A stretch of 54,849 nucleotides of DNA from contig NZ_JAFMJZ010000005.1 of NCBI RefSeq assembly GCF_017853185.1, positions 1-54,849 of the forward strand, given 5' to 3'. Below, one piece after another: positions 35,873 through 44,318 of this stretch (positions are counted from its first letter, which is position 1; every line of letters starts with the position of its first letter). Position numbers and translations under genes: made by a program. This DNA comes from Mycolicibacterium sp. (lineage in GTDB: Bacteria; Actinomycetota; Actinomycetes; Mycobacteriales; Mycobacteriaceae). Below the pieces are notes generated by a model. It was not told the DNA's origin, did no database searches, and saw nothing but the letters and a program-made list of their open reading frames with translations.

Positions 35873-36733
35873 ATGCTCGATGACTACTTACGCCGCCAGG
35901 ACGGCGTCATCACACTCGCACAGGCCCGGCGCAGCGGACTGAGCCACTCCGCCGTAGTGCGCAGGGTGCGATCCGGGCACTGGCGACGGTGCGGGCCAGG
36001 CGTCTACTTCGCCGACGATCGGCCCTTCAGCACTGCGGCTCGCATCCGGTCCGCCGTGTGGGGCCATGGCGCCAATGCGACGGCAAGCGGGCTGACGGCC
36101 GCGTGGTGGCTTGGGCTGATGGCGATCGAACCGAGTGAGTGCGAAGTGACCGTGCCGCGCAACAGCCACGGGCGCGGCGCGGCCGGCGTCAGAGTGCGCC
36201 GGCGCGACCTCAAGGATCAGGACATCTTCGAGGACCGCGGGCTTCGGGTGACCGGCTTGGCGCTGACCGTGCTGGAGGCCTCCGCCCGTAGAGGTGGGGG
36301 TCCGAAGATCATGGACTCAGCCCTGCAACGCCGCGTCGGGTTGGCCGATCTGCAGCGGGCGCACATCCGCAACCAGGGCCGCTACGGAGCGGGTGCGGCG
36401 CGCCGGATGCTGCAGGCCGCCTCCGGTGGAGCCAGGTCGGAGGCCGAGCGGCTGGTGATCCAACTGCTGCGCGGTGCGCGCATCGACGGCTGGTGCGCCA
36501 ACTTCTCGGTCGGGCCGTACGTCATCGACATCGCCTTTATGCGGCAGCGGGTGGCCATCGAGATCGACGGCTGGGCATTTCACAGCGATCAGCCGGCCTT
36601 TCAGAACGACCGTAAGCGGCAGAACTGGCTCGCCCTGCAGGGTTGGCAGGTCCTGCGGTTCACCTGGCTGGACATCACCTCGCAGCCCGAGCGGGTACTC
36701 AGCGAGATCCGCGCCGCAATTTCGGCGCGTTAA
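35873..36733 (+). CDS. AbiEi-type winged helix / DUF559 endonuclease-like protein
   Basis: The 286-aa product has an N-terminal AbiEi-like winged helix (DYLRRQDGVITLAQARRSGLSHSAVVRRVRSGHWRRCGPGVYF). A middle region follows, then a C-terminal DUF559 domain related to very-short-patch/PD-(D/E)XK nucleases: IDIAFMRQRVAIEIDGWAFHSD, then RKRQNWLALQGWQVLRFTWLDI. The acidic residues D and E in VIDIAF/IEIDG fit a nuclease core. No toxin partner gene is adjacent. The start at ATG 35873 has no ribosome site. Both flanks carry the same 43-bp palindrome, and the gene's final SAR codons and stop lie in copy B. Confidence 0.82.
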   Translation: MLDDYLRRQDGVITLAQARRSGLSHSAVVRRVRSGHWRRCGPGVYFADDRPFSTAARIRSAVWGHGANATASGLTAAWWLGLMAIEPSECEVTVPRNSHGRGAAGVRVRRRDLKDQDIFEDRGLRVTGLALTVLEASARRGGGPKIMDSALQRRVGLADLQRAHIRNQGRYGAGAARRMLQAASGGARSEAERLVIQLLRGARIDGWCANFSVGPYVIDIAFMRQRVAIEIDGWAFHSDQPAFQNDRKRQNWLALQGWQVLRFTWLDITSQPERVLSEIRAAISAR

Positions 36734-36763
36734 TCGTCGCTGAGCGACGAAAAGCGCGCCGAA
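36721..36763. repeat. 43-bp palindromic repeat, copy B (downstream of the DUF559 gene)
   Basis: The structure is TTCGGCGCG - TTAA - TCGTCGC - TGA - GCGACGA - AAAG - CGCGCCGAA: perfect 9-bp outer arms, 4-nt spacers, perfect 7-bp inner arms and a 3-nt loop. Copies A and B lie 928 bp apart in direct orientation and bracket exactly one gene. In this copy too the TAA is the stop codon of the upstream gene. Confidence 0.92.
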
Positions 36764-36776
36764 GTTCCCCGGGGGG

Positions 36777-38204
36777 CTAGAGGATGGCGCCGGGGTGGTA
36801 CGCGGCGGCGGCGGGGTGGGCAGCGGCCAACTCCCCGACCGCCGCGACGACCCGGTCCACCTGATCTCCCGCCGCACCGGTGAAGGACGCCTTGTCGGCA
36901 AGTGCGGCCTCCAGTGCGGCCCGGTCCAGGGGCAGTCGCGGGTCGGCGGCGAGGCGGTCCAGCAGATCCGGTTCGGCGCCGCGCTCACGCATGGCCAGCG
37001 CGACGGCGACCGCGTGCTCCTTGATCACCTCGTGCGCGGCTTCGCGGCCCATGCCCGCGCGCACCGCGGCGATCAGCACCTTGGTGGTCGCCAGGAACGG
37101 CAGATAGCGGTCCAGTTCCCGCTGGATCACCGCGGGGTAGGCGCCGAATTCGTCGAGCACGGTGAGGAAGGTCTCGATCTGGCCGTCGACGGCGAAGAAC
37201 GCGTCCGGCAGCGCGACCCGGCGCACCACCGAACAGAAGACATCGCCCTCATTCCATTGCGCCCCAGCAAGTTCGGCGGTCATCGAGGCGAATCCGCGCA
37301 GCACCACCTGCAGGCCGTTGACCCGCTCGCAGCTTCGGGTGTTCATCTTGTGCGGCATGGCCGAGGAACCGACCTGTCCTTCAGCGAAGCCCTCGGTGAC
37401 CAGCTCGTGGCCGGCCATCAGCCGGATGGTGTGCGCCATCGACGACGGTCCGGCGCCGAGTTGCACCAGGGCCGAGAGCACATCGTGGTCCAGCGACCGC
37501 GGGTAAACCTGGCCGACGCTGTCGAGCACGGCGGTGAAGCCGAGGTGCTCGGCGACCCGGCGTTCCAACTCAGCCATCCGTGCGGTGTCCCCGTCGAACA
37601 GATCGAGCATGTCCTGCGCAGTGCCCATCGGGCCCTTGATCCCGCGCAGCGGGTAGCGGTCGAGCAGTTCGCGGATCCGCCTCAGCGCGATCAGCGTCTC
37701 CTCCGCCGCGGAGGCGAAGCGCTTTCCCAACGTGGTCGCTTGCGCGGCGACGTTGTGGCTGCGGCCGGCCATCACCACATCGCGATAGGCCACGGCCCGG
37801 TCGGCGAGCCGGGCGGCGACGGCGACGCCGTGCGCATGGACGAGTTCCAGCGACTGCCGGATCTGCATCTGCTCGACGTTCTCGGTGAGATCGCGACTGG
37901 TCATCCCCTTGTGCACGTGCTCGTGCCCGGCCAGTGCGTTGAACTCCTCGATGCGGGCCTTCACGTCATGGCGGGTCACCCGCTCGCGGTCGGCGATCGA
38001 GCCGAGGTCGACGTTCTCGAGCACCCGTTCGTAGTCGGCGATCGCAGCCTCGGGCACCTCGACGCCGAGTTCGCGCTGGGCGCGCAGCACGGCGAGCCAC
38101 AGCCGGCGCTCGGCGACGATCTTGGCCTGGGGCGACCAGATGGCCACCATCGCGGCGCTGGCGTAGCGGTTGGCCAGTACATCTGGAATGGCGGGGCGCG
38201 TCAC
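36777..38204 (-). CDS. purB: adenylosuccinate lyase PurB
   Basis: The 475-aa enzyme of the fumarase/aspartase superfamily acts twice in purine synthesis (SAICAR to AICAR, adenylosuccinate to AMP). Landmarks are HKGMTSRDLTENVEQMQIRQSLELV, GRSHNVAAQATTLGKRFA with the catalytic His and, diagnostic for the superfamily, the flexible loop GSSAMPHKMNTRSCERVNGL. The GTG at 38204 gives the usual N-terminus (TRPAIPDVLANRYASAAM) and appears leaderless (TAAGCT -10 at 38218-38213). Confidence 0.96.
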   Translation of the reverse strand: MTRPAIPDVLANRYASAAMVAIWSPQAKIVAERRLWLAVLRAQRELGVEVPEAAIADYERVLENVDLGSIADRERVTRHDVKARIEEFNALAGHEHVHKGMTSRDLTENVEQMQIRQSLELVHAHGVAVAARLADRAVAYRDVVMAGRSHNVAAQATTLGKRFASAAEETLIALRRIRELLDRYPLRGIKGPMGTAQDMLDLFDGDTARMAELERRVAEHLGFTAVLDSVGQVYPRSLDHDVLSALVQLGAGPSSMAHTIRLMAGHELVTEGFAEGQVGSSAMPHKMNTRSCERVNGLQVVLRGFASMTAELAGAQWNEGDVFCSVVRRVALPDAFFAVDGQIETFLTVLDEFGAYPAVIQRELDRYLPFLATTKVLIAAVRAGMGREAAHEVIKEHAVAVALAMRERGAEPDLLDRLAADPRLPLDRAALEAALADKASFTGAAGDQVDRVVAAVGELAAAHPAAAAYHPGAIL

Positions 38205-38212
38205 GAACGCAC

Positions 38213-38222
38213 AGCTTACGGT
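38213..38222. promoter_or_regulatory. overlapping divergent -10 boxes for purB and the DUF429 gene
   Basis: On the minus strand TAAGCT (38218-38213) sits 8 nt before the purB GTG (38204). On the plus strand TACGGT (38217-38222) sits 7 nt before the DUF429 GTG (38230). The two -10 boxes share bases, and neither gene has a ribosome site, so both appear leaderless and mutually exclusive at the polymerase level. Confidence 0.6.
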
Positions 38223-38229
38223 TTGGGTT

Positions 38230-38964
38230 GTGTACTTCGTCGGGGTCGACCTCGCCTGGGGTGAGCGCAATCCGACCGGAGTGGCCGCCGTCGACGCCGA
38301 CGGCGTGCTCCGTCACGTGGGCGCGGCCGTCTCCGACGCCGAGATCCTCGCCGGACTGGACCCCTATCTGGCCGGTGATGTCGTGGTCGCGTTCGACGCG
38401 CCACTGGTGGTCACCAACCCCACCGGGACCCGGCCGTGCGAAGCCGCCCTGAACCGTGACTTCCGCCGGTTCGACGCCGGGGCACACCCGGCCAACACCG
38501 GATTGGCGTGGTTCGCCGACGGCGGCCGCGGCGCTCGGCTGTGCCGAGTGTTGAACCTTGATCTCGATCCCCGCTCACCGTCCCTGCGCAAAGGTCTCGA
38601 GGTCTATCCGCACGCCGCCGCCGTGACGCTCTTCGGGCTGGAACGGACGCTGAAGTACAAGAACAAGTCCGGCCGGGAATTCGCCGAACTACGTTCAGAG
38701 TTGTTGCGGCTCATGACCTTCATCGAGGGACTCGACGGTTTGGAGACAGCCGGCTCGACCGGTTGGGCGGAGCTGAAGGCGTCGGTGCACGATGCCACCC
38801 GCAAGGCGCAGTTGCGCCGGGCCGAGGATCCGGTCGATGCGGTGCTGTGCGCCTACATCGCGCTCTTCGCGACGCAGCGCCCGCGGGATGTGACCGTCTA
38901 CGGCGACGTCGACACCGGCTGCATCGTCACACCCAGGTGTCCGGCGTCCCCGTCATCGCACTGA
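38230..38964 (+). CDS. DUF429 protein (Rv0776c family)
   Basis: The 244-aa product has an RNase H-like fold by family: VYFVGVDLAWGERNPTGVAAVDADG at the N-terminus (conserved Asp), VVVAFDAPLVVTNPTGTRPCEAAL with the second acidic residue, and DAVLCAYIALFATQ near the C-terminus. The fold suggests nucleic acid processing or phosphotransfer, but no function is known. The GTG at 38230 was chosen for the leaderless -10 and the family start. It overlaps the convergent SDR by 38 bp at the 3' ends. Confidence 0.85.
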   Translation: MYFVGVDLAWGERNPTGVAAVDADGVLRHVGAAVSDAEILAGLDPYLAGDVVVAFDAPLVVTNPTGTRPCEAALNRDFRRFDAGAHPANTGLAWFADGGRGARLCRVLNLDLDPRSPSLRKGLEVYPHAAAVTLFGLERTLKYKNKSGREFAELRSELLRLMTFIEGLDGLETAGSTGWAELKASVHDATRKAQLRRAEDPVDAVLCAYIALFATQRPRDVTVYGDVDTGCIVTPRCPASPSSH

Positions 38965-39913
38965 CTTCGGACAGGAACCGTCGCACCGTGGCCTGACTCT
39001 CATGGCGCTGCCAGCCGAAGGTGGTCGGACGCTGGGCGCGGTCGTGCCAGAAGTGGCCCGGCTTGGACGGTGGGCGGGTGGCCACCAGCCAGACCGCGGT
39101 GTCGGCGCCGTCGGCCAGGTCGCGCAGCAGTGGCTTGGTGACGATCCGGAACCGCGGCAGGTACTCGGCCACACCGGGGGTGTCCACCCAGCCCGGATGC
39201 ATGCTCTCCACCCGGACGTCGGTTCCGGACAGCCGTCGGGCCCATGCGTCGGCGAGCACCACCTGCATGCGCTTGGTGCGGGCATAGGCGCGCACACCGT
39301 TGTAGTCCTTGCGGTACTCCAGGTCGTCGATCACCAGCGGGGTGCTGTACATGCCGCCGGACGATACGAACACCACCGAGGCCCCGCGCGCAGCGCGCAG
39401 CAACGGAAGCAGCCGCTCGGTCATCAGTTGCGGGCCGAGAACGTGTGTGGCCAACTGCAATTCGTGGCCCTGCCCGGTCACGTGCCGTTGTTTGGGCATC
39501 AGTCCGGCGTTGTGCACCAATCCGTTGAGAGCGGGCACCCGATTGGCGAAACCCGCGGTCCAGTCGGCCACCTCGCCGAGATCGGAGACGTCGCACACCT
39601 CGCCCACAACCTCGGCGGCCGGGAACTCGGCGGTGATCTCCCGCACGCAGCGACGCACCTTGTCCGGATCGCGGCCCAGCAGGTGAACCGTCGCCCCCAG
39701 ACCGGCGAACGCCCGGGCCATCTGAAGTCCGATTCCGGCGGTCGCACCGCTGACGACCACCCGCTTGCCGGCCAGCGAATCGGGCGCCGGGTCGGCCGGC
39801 CACCAGTGCCGGCGCAGACCCGAGCCGATCCTGGTGTAACCGAGTACCGGGGCGCGATCCATCGCACCGTCGAGCAGGTCGGTGACCGGACGCGTCAGGC
39901 CACTGAGGTCCAT
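38927..39913 (-). CDS. SDR family dehydrogenase (DHRS12-like)
   Basis: The 328-aa product has a ~45-residue N-terminal extension before the cofactor motif VSGATAGIG. It also contains HNAG, SSGGMYS and YARTKRMQVV (YxxxK variant, with an Arg-Thr between). This is the extended DHRS12/retinol-dehydrogenase-like group. The substrate is unknown. ATG at 39913 overlaps the end of the downstream-reading TetR gene by 19 nt, so the pair is probably an operon with the regulator upstream. Confidence 0.85.
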   Translation of the reverse strand: MDLSGLTRPVTDLLDGAMDRAPVLGYTRIGSGLRRHWWPADPAPDSLAGKRVVVSGATAGIGLQMARAFAGLGATVHLLGRDPDKVRRCVREITAEFPAAEVVGEVCDVSDLGEVADWTAGFANRVPALNGLVHNAGLMPKQRHVTGQGHELQLATHVLGPQLMTERLLPLLRAARGASVVFVSSGGMYSTPLVIDDLEYRKDYNGVRAYARTKRMQVVLADAWARRLSGTDVRVESMHPGWVDTPGVAEYLPRFRIVTKPLLRDLADGADTAVWLVATRPPSKPGHFWHDRAQRPTTFGWQRHESQATVRRFLSEVSAMTGTPDTWV

Positions 39914-40524
39914 CCACCACTCCGCGAGTCGATCGGTGCGAGCGCGTCGATCACGTCGACGAGGGTGGCTCGGGCGGCACGGCGGGGATCGCTCTCCCCG
40001 GCCGCCAGCGCGGAGATCACCGCGCCGTCCACCGCGCGCACCAACGCGGTGACCATGTCCACCCGCGCGCTGCGACCGGATCGGGCCACCGCCTCGGCAA
40101 CCGCCCGCACCCGCTGCTCCTGAAGTCGCCGTTCCACCCCGCGCAACGACGGATGCCGCGCACAGGCGATGTAACGCTCATAGCGGCAGATGAGTTGTTC
40201 ACTGGTCGGTTCACCGGCCAGCAGATCGAGAACGAGTTCGGCGGTGGCGTCGGCGCCGCGGCGCCGGCGCGGCAGTTCGTGCAACCGGTCCTGCAGAGCC
40301 GTGGCCTCCACCGCCCCGATGTGTTCGGTGGCCGCCTCGACGAGATCCTCCAATGAGGAGAAGTAGTAGGTGGTCGACGCCAGTGGCAATCCGGCGCGCT
40401 GCGCGACGGCGCGATGCGTCACGGCCTCGAACCCGCCCTGGCACAACAAATCGGCGGCCGCGGTGACAAGCGCGTACCGCCGCCGTTCGCCTTTGGGCGT
40501 CACCGCTGAGGTCACCTCCGCCAT
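39895..40524 (-). CDS. TetR family transcriptional regulator (Rv0775 position)
   Basis: The 209-aa product has an N-terminal TetR HTH (RRRYALVTAAADLLCQGGFEAVTHRAVAQRAGLPLASTTYYFSSLEDLVEAA) and a variable C-terminal ligand domain. Its neighbour SDR is the likely target. No operator of the cyp51-region type was seen here. ATG at 40524. It is divergent from the esterase gene, 68 bp between. Confidence 0.88.
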   Translation of the reverse strand: MAEVTSAVTPKGERRRYALVTAAADLLCQGGFEAVTHRAVAQRAGLPLASTTYYFSSLEDLVEAATEHIGAVEATALQDRLHELPRRRRGADATAELVLDLLAGEPTSEQLICRYERYIACARHPSLRGVERRLQEQRVRAVAEAVARSGRSARVDMVTALVRAVDGAVISALAAGESDPRRAARATLVDVIDALAPIDSRSGGWTSVA

Positions 40525-40592
40525 GCTGCCAGTCGGGTCCCGTCCGGCAGTGCGCTTTGCCCGAAGTGGTCTCCTTTCGGCAGGATGACCGC

Positions 40593-41414
40593 ATGCCGAG
40601 TATCAATCGCCGCACTGTTCTGCGCCTCGGCGCTGGTGCTATCGGGGCTGCTGCGGTGGGTGTGACGCAACGGGCGTTCCCGGCCGGCGCGGACCCTCTC
40701 GCGGCGCCGACGATGATGACCGGGTCGTTCATCTCCGCTGCTCGCGGCGGCGCGCAGACCAACTGGGCGATCGCCCGCCCACCCGGACAGACCGGGCCGC
40801 TTCGCCCGGTGATCGCGCTGCACGGCAAGGGCAGCGATGCCGCCTCGGTGATGGCCGGCGGTGTCGAACAAGGGCTCGCGCAAGCCGTCGCGGCGGGCCT
40901 GCCGCCGTTTGCCGTGGTCGCCGTTGACGGCGGCGGAAGCTACTGGCATCAACGCTCCTCCGGGGAGGACTCCGGCGCCATGGTGCTGGGCGAGCTGCTG
41001 CCCATGCTGAGTCAGAAGGGTCTCGACACCTCCCGGGTCGCCTTCCTCGGCTGGTCGATGGGCGGCTACGGAGCACTGCTGCTCGGCGGACGACTCGGAC
41101 CCGCCCGCACCGCGGCGATCTGCGCGGTGAGTCCGGCGCTGTGGCTCTCGCCGGGGGCGACGGCGCCGGGTGCTTTCGACGGCGCCGCCGACTATTCCGC
41201 CAACAGCGTGTGGGGCCTGCCGGCCTTGGGGGCCATACCGATTCGCATCGACTGCGGCGACAGCGATCCGTTCTATGCGGCCACCAAACAGTTCATCGGC
41301 CAGCTGCCGCATCCGCCGGCTGGCGGCTTCTCCCCCGGCGGGCACGACGCCGGCTTCTGGAGTTCGCAACTGCCCGCGGAGATCGCCTGGATGGCTCCGC
41401 TGCTGACGGCGTGA
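40593..41414 (+). CDS. Tat-exported esterase (alpha/beta hydrolase, Rv0774c family)
   Basis: The 273-aa product has a twin-arginine signal (INRRTVLRLGAGAIGAAAVG), so it is probably exported folded. The alpha/beta-hydrolase core shows ALHGKGSDAASVM, the nucleophile elbow GWSMGG (Ser155), an Asp region DCGDSDPF and the late His GGHDAGFW. It resembles esterase D/mycolyltransferase-type enzymes. The substrate is unknown. The ATG at 40593 has AGGA 7 nt upstream. An earlier ATG at 40557 would add 12 residues before the Tat motif. Confidence 0.88.
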   Translation: MPSINRRTVLRLGAGAIGAAAVGVTQRAFPAGADPLAAPTMMTGSFISAARGGAQTNWAIARPPGQTGPLRPVIALHGKGSDAASVMAGGVEQGLAQAVAAGLPPFAVVAVDGGGSYWHQRSSGEDSGAMVLGELLPMLSQKGLDTSRVAFLGWSMGGYGALLLGGRLGPARTAAICAVSPALWLSPGATAPGAFDGAADYSANSVWGLPALGAIPIRIDCGDSDPFYAATKQFIGQLPHPPAGGFSPGGHDAGFWSSQLPAEIAWMAPLLTA

Positions 41415-41425
41415 CCGTCGGCGGC

Positions 41426-42694
41426 TTACAACTGGATCCGGCCCTCCGCGGCTGCCAGGCCGATGTCGGTGCGGAAGTGGCTGCCCGCCAACCGGATTGA
41501 GTCCAGAATCCGGTAGGCCTGCTCCCGTGCGGCGAGAAGATCGGTTCCGGTTCCGACCACCGACAGCACCCGGCCGCCGGCCGAGACGACGGCGCCGTCC
41601 TCACGACGGGCGGTGCCGGCGTGCAGCACCCCGGGGCCTTCCGCACCGGTGATGACGTCACCGATCCGCGGCCGTCCCGGATAGTTCTCGGCCGCCACCA
41701 CGACGGTGACCGCGTAGCCGTCGTGCCAGTGCAGCGCCGGAACATCGGCCAGCGTTCCGGTGGCGGTGGCGTACAACACTTCACCGAGCGGGGATTCCAG
41801 CAGTGCCAGCACCGCCTGGGTCTCGGGATCGCCGAAGCGGCAATTGAATTCGACCACCGACGGCCCCTGGGACGTCATCGCCAGACCCGCGTACAGCAGG
41901 CCGTTGAAGGGGCAGCCGCGCTTGACCATCTCCGCGGCCACCGGCTCGACGACGTCACGGACGATCTGGGCGGTCAGCTCGGCGGGCAGCCACGGCAACG
42001 GGGCGTAGGCGCCCATCCCGCCGGTGTTGGGCCCGGCGTCGTTGTCGGCCACCCGCTTGAAGTCCTGGGCCGGCAGCAGTGGGACGACGGTGGCGCCGTC
42101 GACCAGACAGAACAGCGAGACCTCGGGTCCGTCGAGGAACGACTCCAGCAGCACCGGGTGCCCGCCGTCGAGCAGCCCGGCGGCGTGCGCGCGGGCGACG
42201 TCACGATCGGCGGTCACCACCACGCCCTTGCCGGCCGCCAGTCCGTCGTCCTTGACCACCCAAGCCTGCTGCCCGGCGGGCGGCCCGAACCGGTCGAGTG
42301 CGGCGTCCAGTCGCGCCGGGGTGTCAACGGTCTCGCTGACCGCGGTACGCACGCCCGCCGCGGCCATCACGTCCTTGGCGAAGGCTTTCGACCCCTCGAT
42401 GCGGGCGGCGTCCCGGGACGGTCCGAAACAGGCGATCCCCGCCGCGCGCAACCCGTCGGCGACACCGCGAACCAGTGGCACCTCCGGGCCGATGACCACG
42501 AGGTCGACGGCCAGCCGTCTGGCGAGGTCGGTGACATCCTGCGGTGAGGTCGCGTCGACGTCGTGTTGTTCGGCGACGGTCGCGGTGCCGGCATTACCCG
42601 GCGCCACCGCAAGAAAGTCCACCCCCGGGTCCTTGCGCAGCGCCTGCAGCAAGGCGTGTTCGCGGGCACCGGATCCGATCACGAGGACTCGCAC
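41426..42694 (-). CDS. purD: phosphoribosylamine-glycine ligase PurD
   Basis: The 422-aa ATP-grasp enzyme makes GAR, the second purine step. Landmarks are [77 protein letters not shown] and the metal motif [14 protein letters not shown]. The GTG/ATG at 42694 is the standard start. It is convergent with the esterase gene (11 bp between). Confidence 0.96.
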   Translation of the reverse strand: MRVLVIGSGAREHALLQALRKDPGVDFLAVAPGNAGTATVAEQHDVDATSPQDVTDLARRLAVDLVVIGPEVPLVRGVADGLRAAGIACFGPSRDAARIEGSKAFAKDVMAAAGVRTAVSETVDTPARLDAALDRFGPPAGQQAWVVKDDGLAAGKGVVVTADRDVARAHAAGLLDGGHPVLLESFLDGPEVSLFCLVDGATVVPLLPAQDFKRVADNDAGPNTGGMGAYAPLPWLPAELTAQIVRDVVEPVAAEMVKRGCPFNGLLYAGLAMTSQGPSVVEFNCRFGDPETQAVLALLESPLGEVLYATATGTLADVPALHWHDGYAVTVVVAAENYPGRPRIGDVITGAEGPGVLHAGTARREDGAVVSAGGRVLSVVGTGTDLLAAREQAYRILDSIRLAGSHFRTDIGLAAAEGRIQL

Positions 42695-42730
42695 AGCGAC
42701 TCACCCTAATTCACCACGTGGCGACCCGAT

Positions 42731-44278
42731 TCACCACGTGTCGACGAAGCGGCGAGCCGGCGGCAGATCGCCGCGGACGGCGGACGCGGCCAGGGTCGCC
42801 GAGATCAGCGCGCGGGTGTCGGCGGGGTCGATCACGTCATCGATCTCGAAGAGCATGGCCGCATTGAGCGCCGTCGCGTTGTCCTGAGCGGCGGCCGTGG
42901 CCTGACGGACCACTGCCTCGCGCTCGGCCTCGTCGGCGATGGCCTCCAACTCCTTTCGCAGACCGAGGCGGACCGCACCCTCCAGACCCATCGGGCCCAG
43001 GTGCGCGCCCGGCCACGCCACGGTCAGCAGTGGCTCGTGCAGGCTGCCGCCGGTCATCGCCTGGGCGCCCAGGCCGTAGCCGCGCCGCAGCACCACCGCG
43101 ATCAGCGGGGTCCGCAGCGCGGCGCCGGCGACCAGCATGCGCGAGGCCCGGCGCACCAGAGCGTCGGCCTCGGCGGCCGGGCCCACCATGTAGCCGGGGC
43201 AGTCGACCAACGACACGATCGGCAGGCCGAAGGTGTCGCACAACTGGAGGAACCGGGCGGCCTTGTCCGCGGCGGCAGCGGTGATGGCGCCGACCATCAC
43301 CATGGTGTTGTTGGCGACGACCCCGACGGGACGGCCGTCGATGCGGGCCAGCGCGGTGACCATCTCCGGCGCGAAGCGCTCCCGCAGGAAGGTCACCGAT
43401 TCCGCGTCGGCCAGCGTCGTGATGATCGGCTTGGCCGGGTAGGCCCGCCGCGCCTGCTCGGGAATGGCTGTGCGCAAAAGGCTTTGGTCGGCCGCCTCGC
43501 CGGCCGGCAACGGCCCCTGGAAGTAGCCGAGCAGTGTCTTGGTCACCGCGACGGCTTCGGCCTCGTCGGCGACGACGACGTCGACGACTCCGTTGGGCGC
43601 CTGCACCGAGATCGGGCCGACGTCCTCGGGTGCGACTTCTCCGAGTCCGCCGCCGGCGATCATGGCCGGCCCGCCCATCCCGATGGAGGTGTCCGCGGTG
43701 GCCACGATGAGATCCGAGCAGCCCGCGATCACGGCGTTGCCGGCGAAGCAGTTGCCCTTGACGATCGCGATCCGGGGCACCACTCCGGACAGCGCCGCCC
43801 ACAGCTTGAACGCCCGCACCTCCAGCGAGGAGATGGTCGGAAAGTCGGTGTCACCGGGTCGGCCGCCGCCGCCCTCGGCGAAGAAGACCGTGGGAAGGCG
43901 CATCTTCTCGATGATCTCGAAGAGCCGATCCTTCTTGCGGTGGCCGAACACCCCCTGAGTCCCGGCCAGGACGGTGTAGTCGTAGGACAGCACCGCGGCC
44001 GGGTGTCCGTTGATGCGCGCGGTGCCGGCGATCAGTCCGTCCGCGGGGGTGCGGGCGATCAGGTCATCGAGTTCGCGGCGCCGGCGTTGCGCGGCGACGG
44101 TGAACCGGCCGTATTCGATCAGCGATCCGGGATCCACCAGATCGGCGATGTTCTCCCGCGCGGTGCGTCCGCCCGCGGCGTGCCGCCTGTTCACCGCTTC
44201 GGGCCGGGCGGCGTCCTCGGTCAGCGCGCGCCGGCGCTCGAGTTCGCCGCCCCGGGAAGAATCGCGGTCATCGCTCAC
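42731..44278 (-). CDS. acyl-CoA carboxylase-type carboxyltransferase, solitary
   Basis: The 515-aa product has both halves of the carboxyltransferase (crotonase-like) fold: GHPAAVLSYDYTVLAGTQGVFGHRKKDRLFEI and ISSLEVRAFKLWAALSGVVPRIAIVKGNCFAGNAVIAGCSD in the first, GRPVGVVANNTMVMVGAITAAAADKAARFLQLCDTFGLPIVSLVDCPGYMVG in the second. These are oxyanion-hole and acyl-CoA-binding segments. It fits acyl-CoA carboxylase beta subunits, but no biotin carboxylase or biotin carrier gene is in the window. The substrate is unknown. It starts at GTG 44278. The stop lies in a small repeated stretch at 42711-42740. Confidence 0.82.
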   Translation of the reverse strand: MSDDRDSSRGGELERRRALTEDAARPEAVNRRHAAGGRTARENIADLVDPGSLIEYGRFTVAAQRRRRELDDLIARTPADGLIAGTARINGHPAAVLSYDYTVLAGTQGVFGHRKKDRLFEIIEKMRLPTVFFAEGGGGRPGDTDFPTISSLEVRAFKLWAALSGVVPRIAIVKGNCFAGNAVIAGCSDLIVATADTSIGMGGPAMIAGGGLGEVAPEDVGPISVQAPNGVVDVVVADEAEAVAVTKTLLGYFQGPLPAGEAADQSLLRTAIPEQARRAYPAKPIITTLADAESVTFLRERFAPEMVTALARIDGRPVGVVANNTMVMVGAITAAAADKAARFLQLCDTFGLPIVSLVDCPGYMVGPAAEADALVRRASRMLVAGAALRTPLIAVVLRRGYGLGAQAMTGGSLHEPLLTVAWPGAHLGPMGLEGAVRLGLRKELEAIADEAEREAVVRQATAAAQDNATALNAAMLFEIDDVIDPADTRALISATLAASAVRGDLPPARRFVDTW

Positions 44279-44304
44279 CAGCCCGAACCTACAGTCGAGA
44301 CGGA

Positions 44305-44318
44305 TACCATTGGCGCGT
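44305..44318 (+). promoter_or_regulatory. -10 element for the 121-aa membrane protein gene
   Basis: TACCAT (44305-44310) fits TANNNT, 8 nt before the ATG at 44319, without a ribosome site between, which suggests a leaderless transcript. Confidence 0.45.

Noticed and set aside
41621..42547. Plus-strand frame antisense to purD
   Set aside because: No motif; purD on the minus strand explains the bias.
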